Shown here in pieces: positions 11,467 to 24,157 of a stretch of 64,000 nt of DNA; the stretch's first letter is position 1, and the number at the start of each line of letters is the position of its first letter. The notes under the pieces were generated by a model. That model saw only the letters and a program-made list of their open reading frames with translations. It made no database searches and was not told the origin of the DNA. Origin of the DNA: Orobanche coerulescens (Eukaryota > Streptophyta > Magnoliopsida > Lamiales > Orobanchaceae); contig CM065802.1 of NCBI GenBank assembly GCA_033398695.1, forward strand, positions 203,441,096 to 203,505,095, in the 5' to 3' direction. A program made the translations under genes and the position numbers.

Positions 11467-12276
11467 AGCACTGATATCAGGATTAACTCTGAGGAGTCCA
11501 TGAGAACTAGTCACATGTTATGTTATTTCCTTGCTTTGTTGTTTTGAATTTCCGAGATAAACTTCTTTTATTAGAAGTGGATTGGATTTTGAACTTCTGT
11601 ATCCTCAACTCTATCGACTTGTTTGTGTTCGTTGATATTTTCTGAACTTGTTATATCTTTCACTTTTGTTGTTCGAACGAGTTGTGATATTGTTTCGGAT
11701 TAATCCGCTTGTCGTTGTGACTTTTTCGAATGCGATTCCATTCCTGTGAATCTTATGTGGGTGCATGTCTTATCGTCCTTACCGGATCACCTATTGTCTC
11801 GAGCCGAGGTGTGAACTTCGGAGTTGTTATTTGATTCTTGTTGTTCGTCGTGATTCGGATATGATTGTTCGACGGTTGTCGTCTTGATCGTTGTGGTTTG
11901 ACCGTTTGTTGTTCGGTTTTTGTTGATCTCGTATCGTGGTTGTTGAGCGTTCAGACTCCTTCGTACTTTCCCCAAGTTCGGGAAATTAACTTTTTTTTTG
12001 ATATTCCAAACCTTGGGTTGTGGAAATTCGTATTCGTACAACGATTAATTCGTGCTTCGATTGATGTACTGTTTGGGTTGGTCAACCGTATTGATCTTTG
12101 TTCGCTAGGTCTTGTTATTGTTCGGGTGTAGTGATATGGATGGTAGCAGCTACGTGCTTCATGTGATTCGTTGCAAGTTGTTGGCAATGGATAGCGTGTG
12201 TTATCTGAGATTGTTTTGCATTGATCGTTTTATGTCTTAAGTTTCGGGGACGAAACTTCTTTTAAGGGGAGTAGAA
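11467..12276 (+). other. G1 3' interior: no gene, ends in polypurine tract
   Basis: About 0.8 kb of sequence with scattered short frames but no recognisable pol domain. It ends with AAGTTTCGGGGACGAAACTT (12239-12258), which can form a stem, and the polypurine tract TTTAAGGGGAGTAGAA (12261-12276) directly before the 3' LTR. In plant Gypsy elements the same place usually encodes the end of integrase, so the stem may be a coding relic. Confidence 0.75.
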
Positions 12277-14286
12277 TGTAATACCCGAGATCTTCGTTCC
12301 AGTTTCGTTGAATTTTTCTTCGGTCGAGCGGATTTTTGTCATTCGCGTCTTTGGAATCGTGTGCTTGCACTGTGGTACATTGAGTTTCGTAGCCTGTTCG
12401 TTATTGTTTCGGATCTTAGTCACTGTGTTTGCGTGATCGAGACGTCGTCGAGTATCGAGTCGGATGGTCGGGTGTTGGCTGCTGGGATCGAGTTATGGCC
12501 GTAAGGCCTGGCCGATTGCGTCCGTAAGACTCCCGCACACATTGGCCTGGGAGGACTCGGTTATGTCCGTAAGGGTTAACCTGTTACGGCCGTAAGGCTT
12601 CGTTACGGCCGCAAGGCATTGGCCGGTTACGGCCATAATGCGTCGGCAGATTTCAGGCAATAACCCTGGGGACCTAGTTACGGCCGTAAGGCCGCATTGA
12701 GTACGGCCGTAAGGCATGCTCGTTACGTACGTAAGGCAACAACCGTTACATATGTAAAGGCAATTGACCGAGTTACGGCCATAAGGTACTGTCGGTTACA
12801 GCCGTAACACTGTCGGTCATATATAGGCCTGGGCTTCGGCCAGACCTCATTTTCTTGCGTTTTCTTCACCTGGTGGCGGCTGCGGACGGGAGTGATCAAA
12901 GGGAGGAGTTATTGGCTGGTTCTAATCAATTCCAAGGCGTTTTGGAAGATGCATTTCGATTATATCATTACCGAATCCTTGTTCTTCGTCGGATCGAGGT
13001 ATTTCTTCCGTAGAACCCTAGTTGTGTATTTTTTTGGGGGGGTTTCTTCGTGATTCGTTGTTTTTGTCCGAGATTGATGAATTGTTCTTGGTATTCTTGT
13101 TGTATTGATCGTGGTCTTCGGATTTCGTAACTCATTTATCGATTTTTTTCACCCGGACCTTGATTCTCGATTTCCTTGAAGAAACCCTCGGATTCTTGTT
13201 GTTTTTTGGGTTGATTCGGATTACGTTTAGCATTATTGATTCATGGTGATTTTATTTTCGTAGTTTTCGTGGGGTTATCGAGTTCTTGGTCGTTTTTAGA
13301 AGTTCGAGGGCTACCTGACCGTGTCCGTTCGTCGTTTCCTTTCTCATGGTATCGAGGCAAGTATCTTGCCCGTACGTTTCATGTTTCGTAGACCTAATTG
13401 TTGGTGAATGATTTTATGTGCTATCCGAATGTTTAAATGAACCTTAAAAGGATCGGTATGTTCTCGATAAATGTTGTCTTTCAAAAGATAACTCGTATGC
13501 TTCGTAAACAAATGTGTTTTCGGAATATGTGTGTTGGTTTCGTATGTTGGAAGATGTTACAATAATATTTAGTGAATATAGTAGACTGTATTAATTTCCG
13601 AGGATTATATATTGATAAGTGTAATTGTTATGAGAAAATGTGATACCATGTGATATGATTTGTGACTCCTTTATAAGGAGGTGGCGATGTTCCTTGTGGT
13701 TTGTAAATTGCACGTGCTTGTTATTGCGTGATCGTTGTAAGTGATGTGCCTCCGGGTAAGATTATTGAATCTCCGGGATCCGTACTTGCTACTACGGGTC
13801 GGGAGTGACCGTAGGGTTATCCAATCGGGTATGTCTTGTGGGGACTCCGAGGTTCGTGGATTGTTAACGCGATGTCGGGGATAACTTGTGGGGTTATCCA
13901 TCGGGTATGTCTTGCGGGGACTCCGAGGTTTGTGGCTTGTTAGCGCGATGCCGGGATAACTTATGGTTGTGGATTGGTCGTGTGATGTACGTGTCATGTA
14001 TTGTCCAATCGAGTAAGTCTCGTGGAGGCTCCGAGGTTCGTAGCTTGCTAGTGCGATGCCGGGACAACTATGAACGTACATATGGTTGTGATTGTGTGAC
14101 TGTTGTCACTGTGATATGTGAATTGGTATGGTTTCCCATTGGGTTATTCACTCGGGTATGTTCTGCGGGAGAATCTGAGGTTTGTGGCTTGGTAGCACGG
14201 GACGCGAATAATCCTTGGGAATATGTTGTTATGGAAGATTAGGTCGTGGACCCCGTGCTTCTTGATTTGGGTCGGGGACCCCCGTA
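12277..14286 (+). repeat. G1 3' LTR, truncated
   Basis: Starts TGTAATACCCGAG after the polypurine tract and follows the 5' LTR through the palindrome cluster (12492-12811), TATA box (12819-12826), the poly-G site (seven Gs at 13036-13042 against 14 in the 5' LTR) and the 75 bp array. At about 14287 the match to the 5' LTR stops; roughly 700 bp of the LTR, including its 3' terminus, is missing. Confidence 0.9.
12492..12826 (+). promoter_or_regulatory. G1 LTR palindrome cluster plus TATA box (3' copy)
   Basis: The second copy of the TTACGGCCGTAA-type cluster, with the same spacing to a TATATA element at 12819-12826. Individual palindromes differ from those in the 5' LTR by point changes at CG positions. 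Confidence 0.68.
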
Positions 14287-14346
14287 CCATAAAACGGGAG
14301 AATAACACAACGGAGAGACAAACAACAGAACTCTACCAAAAACTCG
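14287..14346 (-). repeat. Inverted piece of the G1 LTR
   Basis: This 60 bp reads as the reverse complement of 8978-9036 in the 5' LTR: CATAAAACGGGAGAATAACA here against TGTTATTCTCCCGTTTTATG there. About 20 bp later (14366-14385), ATCACGAAGCACG also matches the complement of 8526-8540. This indicates an inversion or filler-type repair at the broken end of the LTR. Confidence 0.85.
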
Positions 14347-15999
14347 TAGCAGACTTCCTCCGCCCAAGATCACGAAGCACGGGATCCGCCGCCGCCGAAC
14401 CTAATTCGTAGCATACTTCCTCCGCCCAAGACGCAACCAAGTCCCAGTTCGATCCAGATCGCCCGTTCCAATCGCAACTAGCCGATCGCCTCCCCGCCAG
14501 AGCGTGACCCGTCGGCTGCCCGTCGCCTTCTTCAGTCGCGATGAAAGAAGATGGGGTTGCACCTTCAACAGTCATTGACGTATGATTGATTTGGGCTTTA
14601 TTTTGGGCCTAATTTCTGCTAATTACTTGGGCCTATTTTCTTTGATTGTGTTATTGGTCTTGTGGAAGTTTGACAAGTCTGGGCTGAACCGGAAACAGCT
14701 TACTTAAACGAGCAGGCCAACCCTAACCTGTTCGCAAACCCAGTTTTCGGCACACCCGAACCCAACTTGCGATCCAGTCCAGCCTTGGACTTGGTTGCTG
14801 ACCCGATCCGACCCGCCCAGCAGTCCCGTTTTCGTCCAGCCGACTGTTGCCTAAAGCTGCGACCCGATCTGATCGAAGCACCGCTGGATTTTCCTATGGT
14901 TTTATGTACGTGATATTTGCTGTTTGAAAACCTAGTGCAATCGAGACAAAACCTATCAAAATCGAAAAAAAAAAACCGAGAGACGAGAATTTCCGCGCGT
15001 AAATTTTCTGCACAGTGCAGTGGTACCAAAATCATGTTTTCCGATTCGTTAACCGTCGAATCGGTGTGATATTTTGACAGAAACTTCCCAACACAAATAT
15101 ATGTATATTCAACGGTGGAGATCGGATTCTGAGTAATATTGATTACTGAATCTACTGCCGAACAGAAGCAGATTTTTACGAGGAAATTTGGAGATCCGAC
15201 CTCATCTAATACCGAGCTGCTGCACCGCCGCGCCCGAGTCCTTTTTCGGCCGATTATCGAGCCCAATAGCCCTTTTCGGGCGTTTCTCAACTCTCCATCT
15301 TTTCCTAATTAATGATTCATTTGTTCATTAATTTGTACACTTATGAATCTTACCATGTTTATGTTTTACGTGTATATAGGAAAATACGTCGCTCATGATG
15401 ATGTGCACGCTATGGAGAAAATCCATATTTGTTATCCCGTTCAAGGATCAAAGTAAATATGGAACCGAGTAACACGAAAATATGTTGCTCATATGGAGAG
15501 AAGCTCCCGTTCAAGGATCAAAGCAAATATGGAACCAAATACCCGTAAGATTTTATTAAAATTCCCGTTTTTCAATTTCTCTCTTTTGGGAATTTTTTTT
15601 GGGAAACTGGGTATTTGGGTTCTTTATCTCCCACGCTACTTTGCGGTGGATGAGACTATGAGAGGAGGTATCACTCTCGTATGTCGAAGTAAATTGTGTG
15701 ACGGCCCTGGGGGAGTCACGGATAATTGTTGAAAGTCGATATTTGTGGTTGTTGCATACACCACATTTTGGGTGCGATTTGACATCGCCGTTTTGTCGAT
15801 TTTAAACCAACAATTGAAAAAAATGAAGATTGTCGGTAACGGTAAAGTTATGACTCTTTCATGATTAGTCACGGATTTGTGACGTACAAATGGGACAAAC
15901 ATCGATTGCGACGGATATGTCGTGGTTAAAATCGATTTATGCCGGAATCGTCACGTTGAATTGAGCGACCACCACACTGGTCTTGACCCAATCCCATAC
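14347..15999. other. Unassigned stretch, no gene recognised
   Basis: Begins with an imperfect duplication (GTAGCAGACTTCCTCCGCCC at 14348 and a similar copy at about 14408). A 196-codon minus-strand open frame at 14700-15290 has no features I recognise and is rich in Arg/Ser, as expected of a chance frame. At 15436-15465 and 15509-15538 there is a direct repeat containing GTTCAAGGATCAAAG. It may be the 5' end of the C2 Copia element, but no LTR partner for 20970-21206 was found here. Confidence 0.45.
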
Positions 16000-18704
16000 T
16001 TGGAAAACTCCATCTTTCATCTTATTAAAATAAAATATTGCATGTGGGTGTAGTCATGTACCGTATCCTTGCAATATGATATATGAAATAATGTACGAGT
16101 AATTCTCATGAATTTTAACATGTAAAGCAATGGCATATTGCGGTAAATACATGAATTCGTTGACCTCGATTATAGTTCGTATGACTATAGGTCCGAATAC
16201 TTTTCTGAGTATTTGTAAAGGCATGTGTCTTATACATTTGACTATGTTTAGTCGATCTTATTGGATGGTTAAGACGAGTTGGTTATGGTATATTCATTAT
16301 GTCTCATGGTTCAAAATGCTTAATTATGATGCACCGCGTTGTATCTATATAACATGGCTATTATGACGTATACTTGCAAATTGAGAATTAAAATTCTTGG
16401 TTGATTTGATGCACTTTGGTGGATTTTGTCTACACTTTGATCATGACTAGGCGCATCCTCCTTGGTATTTGTTTATGCTTTGAAAGTTCAAACGGAATCA
16501 GTGGTTTTTAAACAGCCTTAGCTGTATCGACATTCCTACTTTCTCTGCAAGTATACCAAGTTGGAGTTACCGAAAGGATCATCAGTCGAGATAAGAAATC
16601 GAACACCCTGCTGTGTTTAAACGCACCTATGGCTGTCATTGCCATGTTTTTGCATCAACACTTATGCCATTGGATATGGTCTCAACCTTGTTTTCTCACT
16701 AAACTTGAAAAATACTAAAGCAGTCAATTAAAACATGCACTGTGATCTGTGTTTAATGATCCGTGTGGTGCACAATATATGGATAGAAATATACGGAAGT
16801 CTAGTTTCCAGAAAATATGACCGTTCGTCCATAGCCTTCCTAACAAGGGAGTTATCGCTGTTTTAGTGAACAAAGGTCAAGCTGCATGGAATTTTATTTC
16901 TAGTGATTGTGCTAACTTTTGTCCCAACCAACTTGGTTCCCATCTTGAATTTGCAAGTAGTCTTATGACACATATTTTTCAACCTCTTTTTTACCGAATT
17001 TGCCATAGATGATGCAGTTTTTGGTATGCGTTGTACGCTAAACTATCATCTTTCAAATGTTGAAAAACAGTTTCCTTGGGGAAACCCAAAATACGCACCC
17101 TTATAAGAAGGTCGAGCGTGTGCATGGTAGTGTTACACCATGCTTGTGTCGTAATTTTGCCCCTTAGGCATATAACCTTGCCATGTTATGCAATCAATAT
17201 GATAGATCATTTTGATCGTATCTGGTATAAAATCTCTATGTTGTTAGAGTGTTCGCTATGCTCATATTTGTAAAATTTTGCAAGCAAAATTAAGTGCGTA
17301 TTAAGCTATTTTCAAGGAACACGATATTTTTGGATTTCGGTTTATAAATCCACTGTTACTATGATGAATAGATAATCACAATCAATGAGCGGTATAATGC
17401 TCAAGTTGTTGAATGCCCAATGGCGTTTTCTAGTCACATATGTTCCGTAACAATTTGAACCATGTTATGACTCGATGATACATATGCCAAAGTGTATCAC
17501 TCATAGCATCTTATTGTGATTTGTGAGAAATAAAATCTTATGCATCACTTGTATTGTATATGTGAAAGGAAAAATATTCATGAGTCAATATGGTCCGGCT
17601 TGCATCGATTTGTGTAACCACAAGATGTATTGGGACATTGACAAATTTAGGCTTTAATAGTCCGGAGTTTGGATAGTTTGATGATCCATATACCACGGTA
17701 TTGTCATGGACATCATTTTCTTTGAACTAAGAAACTAGTTGGATCAAATACACCATAGTACGTTGGTGGAGTCATGAGCAGGGCTCATGACCGATGATGA
17801 TATTTATGTCATCCACGTCTTGTTTTCATAAACATGTGTGACGCCAAAACCCCCCCAATGATCCTTTTTAGCCATGTTCATTGATTCAAGCCTATTCTTT
17901 GGCACGAATAGGAGATGACACCCTCCTATGCTAAAGAGGATAATGTAGTGACTCGCATAACCATGGTGCTGAGTCCTCCCTTTTCACCGAGTCCTTATAC
18001 ATACATGATCATAAGTATTAGCCTGGGTGGGTTATGATGCTATGATGGTGTTCACAAATGGTCGTACTCAAGTGATAACATTTGTATGTTATGTTGTTCC
18101 TTTGACAATGATTGATAAGTGGATGAAACCTGAGTTATGGTTGTCCAACTTGTGGACCAGTCATTGTAAAGGTCGGTTCACCCACTTTTTAGACCTAGTA
18201 TTAAAGTGAAATTTTAACAAGTACTTCATAACATCCAAGGTTACCTTCTCACAAATTTTGATTCCATTTGGAGACTTGGAAGGAGGTGAACCACTTAAAT
18301 GAAGTTTTCACTTATCACCAGCCATCCGAACGACAAGTTCGATGTCATTTCGACTGGTTTTTGACCACAAGGTTGATGATTGTGGAATCCTAAACACCCG
18401 TTTATACATGCTCATGAAATTTTGAGGTGTTTGGGGCTGGTGAAGGGAGTGAAATCTTCAAGAAATCACTAGAGGTTCGATAAAACCAACGGCCTATCAT
18501 CGGTTCAATCGTTTCTTTATGTTCGATCCCGGTGGTGCATGGTGGCGGTTTTGTTGGATTCTCAAGACCAATAGCTATGGTTATGTAGCATCGGTCAAGA
18601 TGTCATATTCACCTATACCTATCATCATTCAAATGCTTAGTTACGAGTGTAAAAGTATGCAATTTTTTAACTGGATTGCGTTAACACTGAAAACCTTTAT
18701 CGTC

Positions 18705-18905
18705 CACATGTTCATGTGCCAAAGTGCGTCACCACAACGCATTATGATGGGTTATAAATGATGAATATGACATGCGCTTTCACTTATAGTCCGCTTAAAT
18801 TATACCTTGGCAGACGATCTCGTAAGTCACTTTGATGAGCCAGTCTTCCGGTCGTTAGGGGGAGATGCGAACAATCATGTTCGAGTAGAACGACTTGGAA
18901 TTGTC
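18705..18905 (+). pseudogene. C2 integrase remnant
   Basis: The frame ending near 18760 reads MCQSASPQRIMMGYK, matching the Copia motif usually written VPIAPPQRTKMG. After a deletion, sequence at about 18790-18860 gives SLKYL, then HFDEPVFRSLGGD, matching the conserved F(D/N)E..FP.LGG block downstream. The matches fall in different frames, so the gene is not translatable. Confidence 0.65.
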
Positions 18906-20969
18906 ATAGTTTGTCCCTACTGTGCCTCACCAAGTTCTCTAAAGTGACGAGATTAAATACATGCTGCAAACATGTCTGTAAGGATTGTGTCCGGTCATGG
19001 ACGTTCGTCACCTATAAATGGTGATATGGTAACACCACAAATTGTGGTAGATGGTGTTACTAGGCCGTGGATCTCATCGAGTATTGGAATGCCATTTGGT
19101 TCGATAAATACTCTCGCTAAGAGTGTATGCGAGCTTGGTACATGAAACTTGATCATATGATCAAATGAACTTATCCATCTCATGTGATTCTGGATTATAG
19201 TCATCATTGGGGGACGCCTCAATGAATGCCAATCCATAAAGAGTACTCTATGAATAAAGCCGGTACATGAGGACGTAGAATGTGAGTTTAATCGAACCAT
19301 ACTTCGTTGAAAATCTACAACGTTGTAGCCTTGGCCTAAAATGAAAATATATGCGATTTCAGTATAAACAAAGTGATAGCCCTTTGTTGAAGTGGTGCCG
19401 ACACTCCAAAGATAAGATCTATCCGTATACTTTGTTAAAGCGAGTGAGAGAAGGAGTTAAACTCACCTCATGGCGCGAGGTTTCTCATGAACGCACTGGT
19501 ATCGACTACGATGACATGAAACTTAGTTGTGCTATCGTAATAGATGTTATAGCATCCACTATCTTTTCAGTTAGATAGTTTCCTAAAAACTGACATGCAG
19601 CTTGTGGTTAAATCTTATCTTAGTGGGGAACTAAGTTAAGTGATGAAAGGATCTCGTGGTGGATCAGACTCAAATCAAGTGGCTCCTGACCACGGAGCGC
19701 GTCGGGAACGCATACTAAGTATATACTTGATTTGGAAGAGATATGAAGCTTTTGCATGTAAAACTAAGGTTTTATAGTGATGTACTCTTGTGAGACTAAG
19801 AGATTCCGCTAAATCCAAAGTTAAGAATGAAAGGATCTTGGGGACACTTGATGATGTATATTCATCAATCAGTTTAAGGCAATCTAAGGGAAGGTTTCCC
19901 TAAGAGACGATAAAGTAATGCCTATATGATTCCCAATGACTAGTCGAAGTCATCATAAGACTTGGCTCACTTAAATGATGATGCAGTCTTAAGAGAAAAG
20001 TACAGTATTATGTACTCATGTTTGACTCGATGTACTCATTCGTAATAATCCGGTAAATCCACTGTGATGATGGCCTGGGATACGCTCACGCAATGTCTGT
20101 GATTGACAAGAAGCTTGAAGCTCGTTCTATCTCGATAAAAAGGACACTTGAAAACTGATACCCGAATCTGCCCAGAATGTGTTGGTCTATATCCCATATG
20201 ACCTACAGGGCAACTCACTTGATGGAAAATGGTGAAATTGGTGCCATTGGAAAGGTTTGTGTCTACTTCCCAAGGAAACCAACCATTTGATCACATCCAT
20301 CATGTTGAGTGACATATGACTATTGTTGCAAAGTAGGACAGGATATGTCCGGTAATTTGCCGAGTCAACTTCGATAGAGATTTGTGATCTGCTCAGGTCG
20401 ATCTAGGTTACGTACTGTATATGAATGAAAAACTATGGGTGTCTAGTTTTCATACGTTCTTACAGTTTCGTCGATACCTATTGAATCAAAGAAGTTATGA
20501 CTGATTTAGTGCATGGAGGTCAAGACTTTAGAAAACTTGATAAGTCTTTAGCGACTCTGCACTTTGGATGTGTCGCGCTATTTTTGTCCTTAGACCAAGG
20601 TTTGTTTTTTCCCACTGGGTTTTCACTTGGTAAGGTTTTTAACGAGGCGGCCTATGAGAACATCCATACAATGATGCGTTGTACTTCTGTTCAACTTAGA
20701 CCAAGAGGTATTTTTCCCACTGGGTTTTTCCTTGATATAGTTGTGAGGGCAACTTGGTATCCGACTCCTATGATTTGAGGTACTCATCAGGGGGAGTCGT
20801 TATGTATACATCAAGGGGAGTATACATGACATGTTATCTTGGTGCGTTGCAATCTTTTCCTCATCAAGCCTTTATTTTTCCCATGGGGTTTTGTTTTGGC
20901 TTGGAATAGGTTTTTACGAAGGCAACATCTTCTGCACCATTGTTGTATTAGTGCTCGACACAGAGGGAG

Positions 20970-21206
20970 TGTTCTGGGAATTATTATTCCCGTGATGTGT
21001 CTTACCTAATACTGGTTGTAGATACATAGATGGAAGGTTCTAGATCCTTCTAGAGGCAGTAGGATCCTATTAGATGTCCTACCTTATTTAGGAATCCTAT
21101 GTATGGAAGGACTCTCATTGTAATGCCTATATAAAGGCCCCTCTATCAGTGTTATGAATGCAATTGATTGACTCTATTTACAGTCTTTTTACTTTCTCAT
21201 GAAACA
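20970..21206 (+). repeat. C2 3' LTR (about 237 bp)
   Basis: Starts TGTTCTGGGAATTATT directly after the purine tract ACAGAGGGAG (20960-20969) and ends near CTCATGAAACA. A TATA-like CTATATAAAGG lies at about 21130-21142. The short LTR fits the Ale/Bianca type of Copia elements, an inference. The 5' partner was not found. Confidence 0.7.
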
Positions 21207-22227
21207 ACAATTTCGTAATATCATGGAAAATACTATTATTGATATAAATAAGTATAAAGTTTAATATTCCTACACAAATAAGGAATATACTAGTATTATG
21301 GACTTCTGAAAATATTCAAAATTCTAAAATATTATTATAATTTTTCTAAATTTTTAATATTATAGTACATGAAATATTCAATTTATTGAGTATTCTAATA
21401 GAACTAATTTAGAAAACCCAATATTCTGAGAATACATAACATCTTATAATATATGAGATTATTTAATATTATTTTACACATAATATTCTGAATTACATTC
21501 AATTTACTATTATTATAAAAGGATTTAAATTACTTAATCTCTAAATAATTATAAACATATCATAATAATTTACCAAAATATACACAATAATTCTAGATCA
21601 TATTTATGGTTCACATAATATCCCTCTGCCCACAAATAACTTGTCCAAGTTGGAATGACACGAGTTTTAAGAAAAACTGGTATAAAGTGATTTTAGTGGA
21701 GAAAGAGTTCCACTTTTGAGAAGAAGAAAAAGAGAAATTTTTTTCCTTTTATAACTGGGATAAGTTTTGGGCGGACATCCCAATAAGAAAACTGGGACAA
21801 GTTTTTGACGGATGGAGGGATTACATTTTTTCCATATATTATGTTTTTGATAAACATAAATAAATCAATATATACTTAATTATTTATGTTATAAAAATAA
21901 AAGAATAAGTTTCCATCGGAACTGTTGCCAGAGGTATGAACTCCGGGCAGGAGACTTAGTAAAAAGAAAAGGTTATTTTCTTTAATGTTTTAAACAATTT
22001 ATTAAAATAAAATAAAAGTAAACAATAAATAACAAGATAAAGGACTTAAGTTGAATTAGGAAAAATGTAAGGAATATTTTTTCAAAATGAGAAAATAAGG
22101 TTATGTTTGGGAGAAAACTGATTTCACTCTTTGATGAATGGAAAAATGGAAAGAAGGACCTATATGAAATTATTGGACTAATGGCTACCTAGATGTAACT
22201 AGAAAATCTAAGAGGAGTGTTAAATGA
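21207..22227. other. AT-rich intergenic DNA, no gene
   Basis: Very AT-rich sequence with no convincing open frame. It holds one MITE (listed separately) and ends at the target duplication of the SINE at 22228. Confidence 0.6.
21621..21821. mobile_element. Stowaway-like MITE
   Basis: The ends are inverted: TCCCTCTGCCC...AACTTGTCC at the left pairs with GGGACAAGTT...GGATGGAGGGA at the right. TA dinucleotides sit at both borders (21619-21620 and 21822-21823). About 200 bp, non-coding. The ends resemble the CTCCCTCCGTCC consensus of plant Tc1/Mariner-type Stowaway elements. Confidence 0.75.
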
Positions 22228-23267
22228 AAATCATCCTATTAATATCTTTTTTTTTTGATAACTAGGTGATCTCAGCTTAGCCGGACTAATCCTAGTCCCT
22301 CAATGAACCCACTCCTAACCCATTGAGAGAAGTAAATCGCGAGTCGCACTACAAAAAAACAGGGCATCTGTGACGATCAAATTGCAACGAAATTTAAAAT
22401 CGTCGCTAGTAGCGACAGATTACCTACTAAATACCAACAATTTTTTTACACATATATAGTTTATGACATTAGCGACAACTTAACACAAAATACCCACAGA
22501 CTTAATTTTTTGTTACAAAACTGGGCAACTGTGATGATGATATTCCAACGAAAGTTTATTTCGTAGCTAGTAGTGACAAAATTACCTACGAAATACCAAT
22601 ATTTTTTCCACATAGTTTTCTTGTATCAATAGAAACAACATACCAACATAATTTACTACAAATTTATTTTTGGTAGCTTCCGTTGCAATTTCGTTGCTTT
22701 GATTCCAGCAAGTTCCTTATTGCGTTGATATTTTGTAGATGCCGAAAATTCATTTTACAGCTAAAACAATTATAGTATATGAGAAGTAATGAGCATTATT
22801 TTTAATTAATTTTTAAAAGAAAAATAGGAATTGACAAAAATCAATATGAATTTTGTTGCACCATCCAGAAAACAATCTGCATTTCATTTGTTTATATAAT
22901 TCTAGCAACAATCTAGTCAAAATAATCCTAGGTACAAACTTATGACCTCTCAACAACCAAGAAAACTTAGCAACTAGCACTTCAACAGGATTGAAAATAA
23001 TGACACTAGCTAATTACAACAACAAGATCAAGATATACAATCAACGAAATAATCCCCAATTTCCAGTCGAAATTGAGCTACAAATATACCTTTTATTTTT
23101 TATAGTCGAAATAATCCTTGTTCTTAGAGCTCCTGATGTGAGATAATTTATCAGAAAAGAAAAGTAAAAATATTGCTGAGATTATTTATCAGAAAAGAAA
23201 GGTAAAAATATTGCTAAGAGACAGTTCAGTGGATGTTGTGGCTTGCTGAGCATGGTATTTATTTAAA

Positions 23268-23440
23268 AACTCGACATTTATACTCGAGTTACTCGAATAA
23301 CTTGGTTGGGTTACTCGGCCATAATCGTGTAACCGAGTAACAATTCAAGTTACTCGGTATATACTCGAGTTACTCGACCCGCGTTGCCCGAGTCACGCTT
23401 CGTGTTACTCGATGAAAAGATGTGTTACTCGATTGTTTAA
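23268..23440. repeat. TTACTCG motif array
   Basis: About ten copies of GTTACTCG(A/G) and its complement CGAGTAAC lie in 170 bp. Several are paired as CTCGAGTTACTCG. Unit spacing is irregular, so this is a motif cluster, not a strict tandem repeat. It lies inside the CACTA next to its left sub-terminal region. Confidence 0.7.
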
Positions 23441-23805
23441 TCCATATTACCCGTCAACATTCCTCAATATTTTATATTTTTTTAAGTTGACTCGAAATTA
23501 CATTTTTCTTTAAAATAAAATATATGATTCCAACGTATTCGAGTAAAGGTCAATTCGACAATTTAAATATAAAAAAATTGATGTTAGACTAGAATTAAAA
23601 AAGAATAATTATATATCTAAAAGGGCAAAATAAGTTTTGTCCCTAAGAAAAAATGAAAATAATTTTAACCTTTGCCCACTTTAATTAAAATCCTCATGTG
23701 ACTTTGAATATCCACTTACAAAAAAACTATTTTTTCTACTATCCACTTGCACTTCATACTATTCTTATGCTCAACTTTGTTCGTATCTATCACATCTCGC
23801 TCGCT

Positions 23806-23808
<3 letters not shown>

Positions 23809-23845
<37 letters not shown>
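23809..23845. repeat. (CT)n microsatellite
   Basis: About 18 uninterrupted CT dinucleotides. It lies just before a GC-rich leader-like segment (23847-24100), as is common in 5' untranslated regions of plant genes, and may be part of captured promoter/leader DNA. Confidence 0.9.
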
Positions 23846-23848
<3 letters not shown>

Positions 23849-24157
23849 TCTCGCCGGTCGGCGATCATCGTCCCTCCACTCCACACCGGTCACCGCCACC
23901 GCCGCCAGAGAGGGCTACTTCGCGAATCGCGCGCGCAGCAGCAGCCAGCCGCCGCTCTATCCCGATACGCCTCTCCACCCCGTTGCGATGTCGCCGGTCA
24001 CTGTCCAGCCCTCCGCCGCTCAAAACAAGAGAGAAAGAAAGAAAGAGAGAGAGCCGAGGAGAAAGAGGAATTAGAAAGAGAGAGGAAGATGAATTAGAAA
24101 GAGGGATTGCAGCGTGGCTAAAAAAAAAAAGAGGGATTGCAGATTTGCAGTGGTGCC

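Larger units (their letters stand above)
6562..14348 (+). mobile_element. G1: Gypsy-type LTR element with gag only, 3' end rearranged
   Basis: Two matching LTRs (6562-9256 and 12277-14286) flank a 3.0 kb interior holding a primer-binding site, a decayed gag and a polypurine tract, but no protease, reverse transcriptase or integrase. LTR termini TGTAATACC...GTGTTACA and the tRNA-Met primer site fit plant Ty3/Gypsy elements. The missing pol makes it non-autonomous. Its 3' LTR is truncated and followed by an inverted LTR piece, so no downstream target duplication can be identified. Confidence 0.88.
16000..21206 (+). mobile_element. C2: heavily decayed Ty1/Copia element
   Basis: Identified from its 3' half. 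At 18705-18900 a broken integrase segment is readable (QSASPQRIMMG, then FDEPVFRSLGG across frames). At 20480-20970 comes the characteristic Copia 3' region with repeated TTTTTCCCACTGGGTTTT-like stretches, a GGGGGAG tract and a polypurine end before a short LTR. Almost every frame is broken by stops and indels, so this is an old copy. The left limit is approximate. Confidence 0.7.

Noticed and set aside
14700..15290. 196-codon minus-strand open frame
   Set aside because: No recognisable domain, Arg/Ser-rich low-complexity composition and no promoter or splice context; probably a chance frame.
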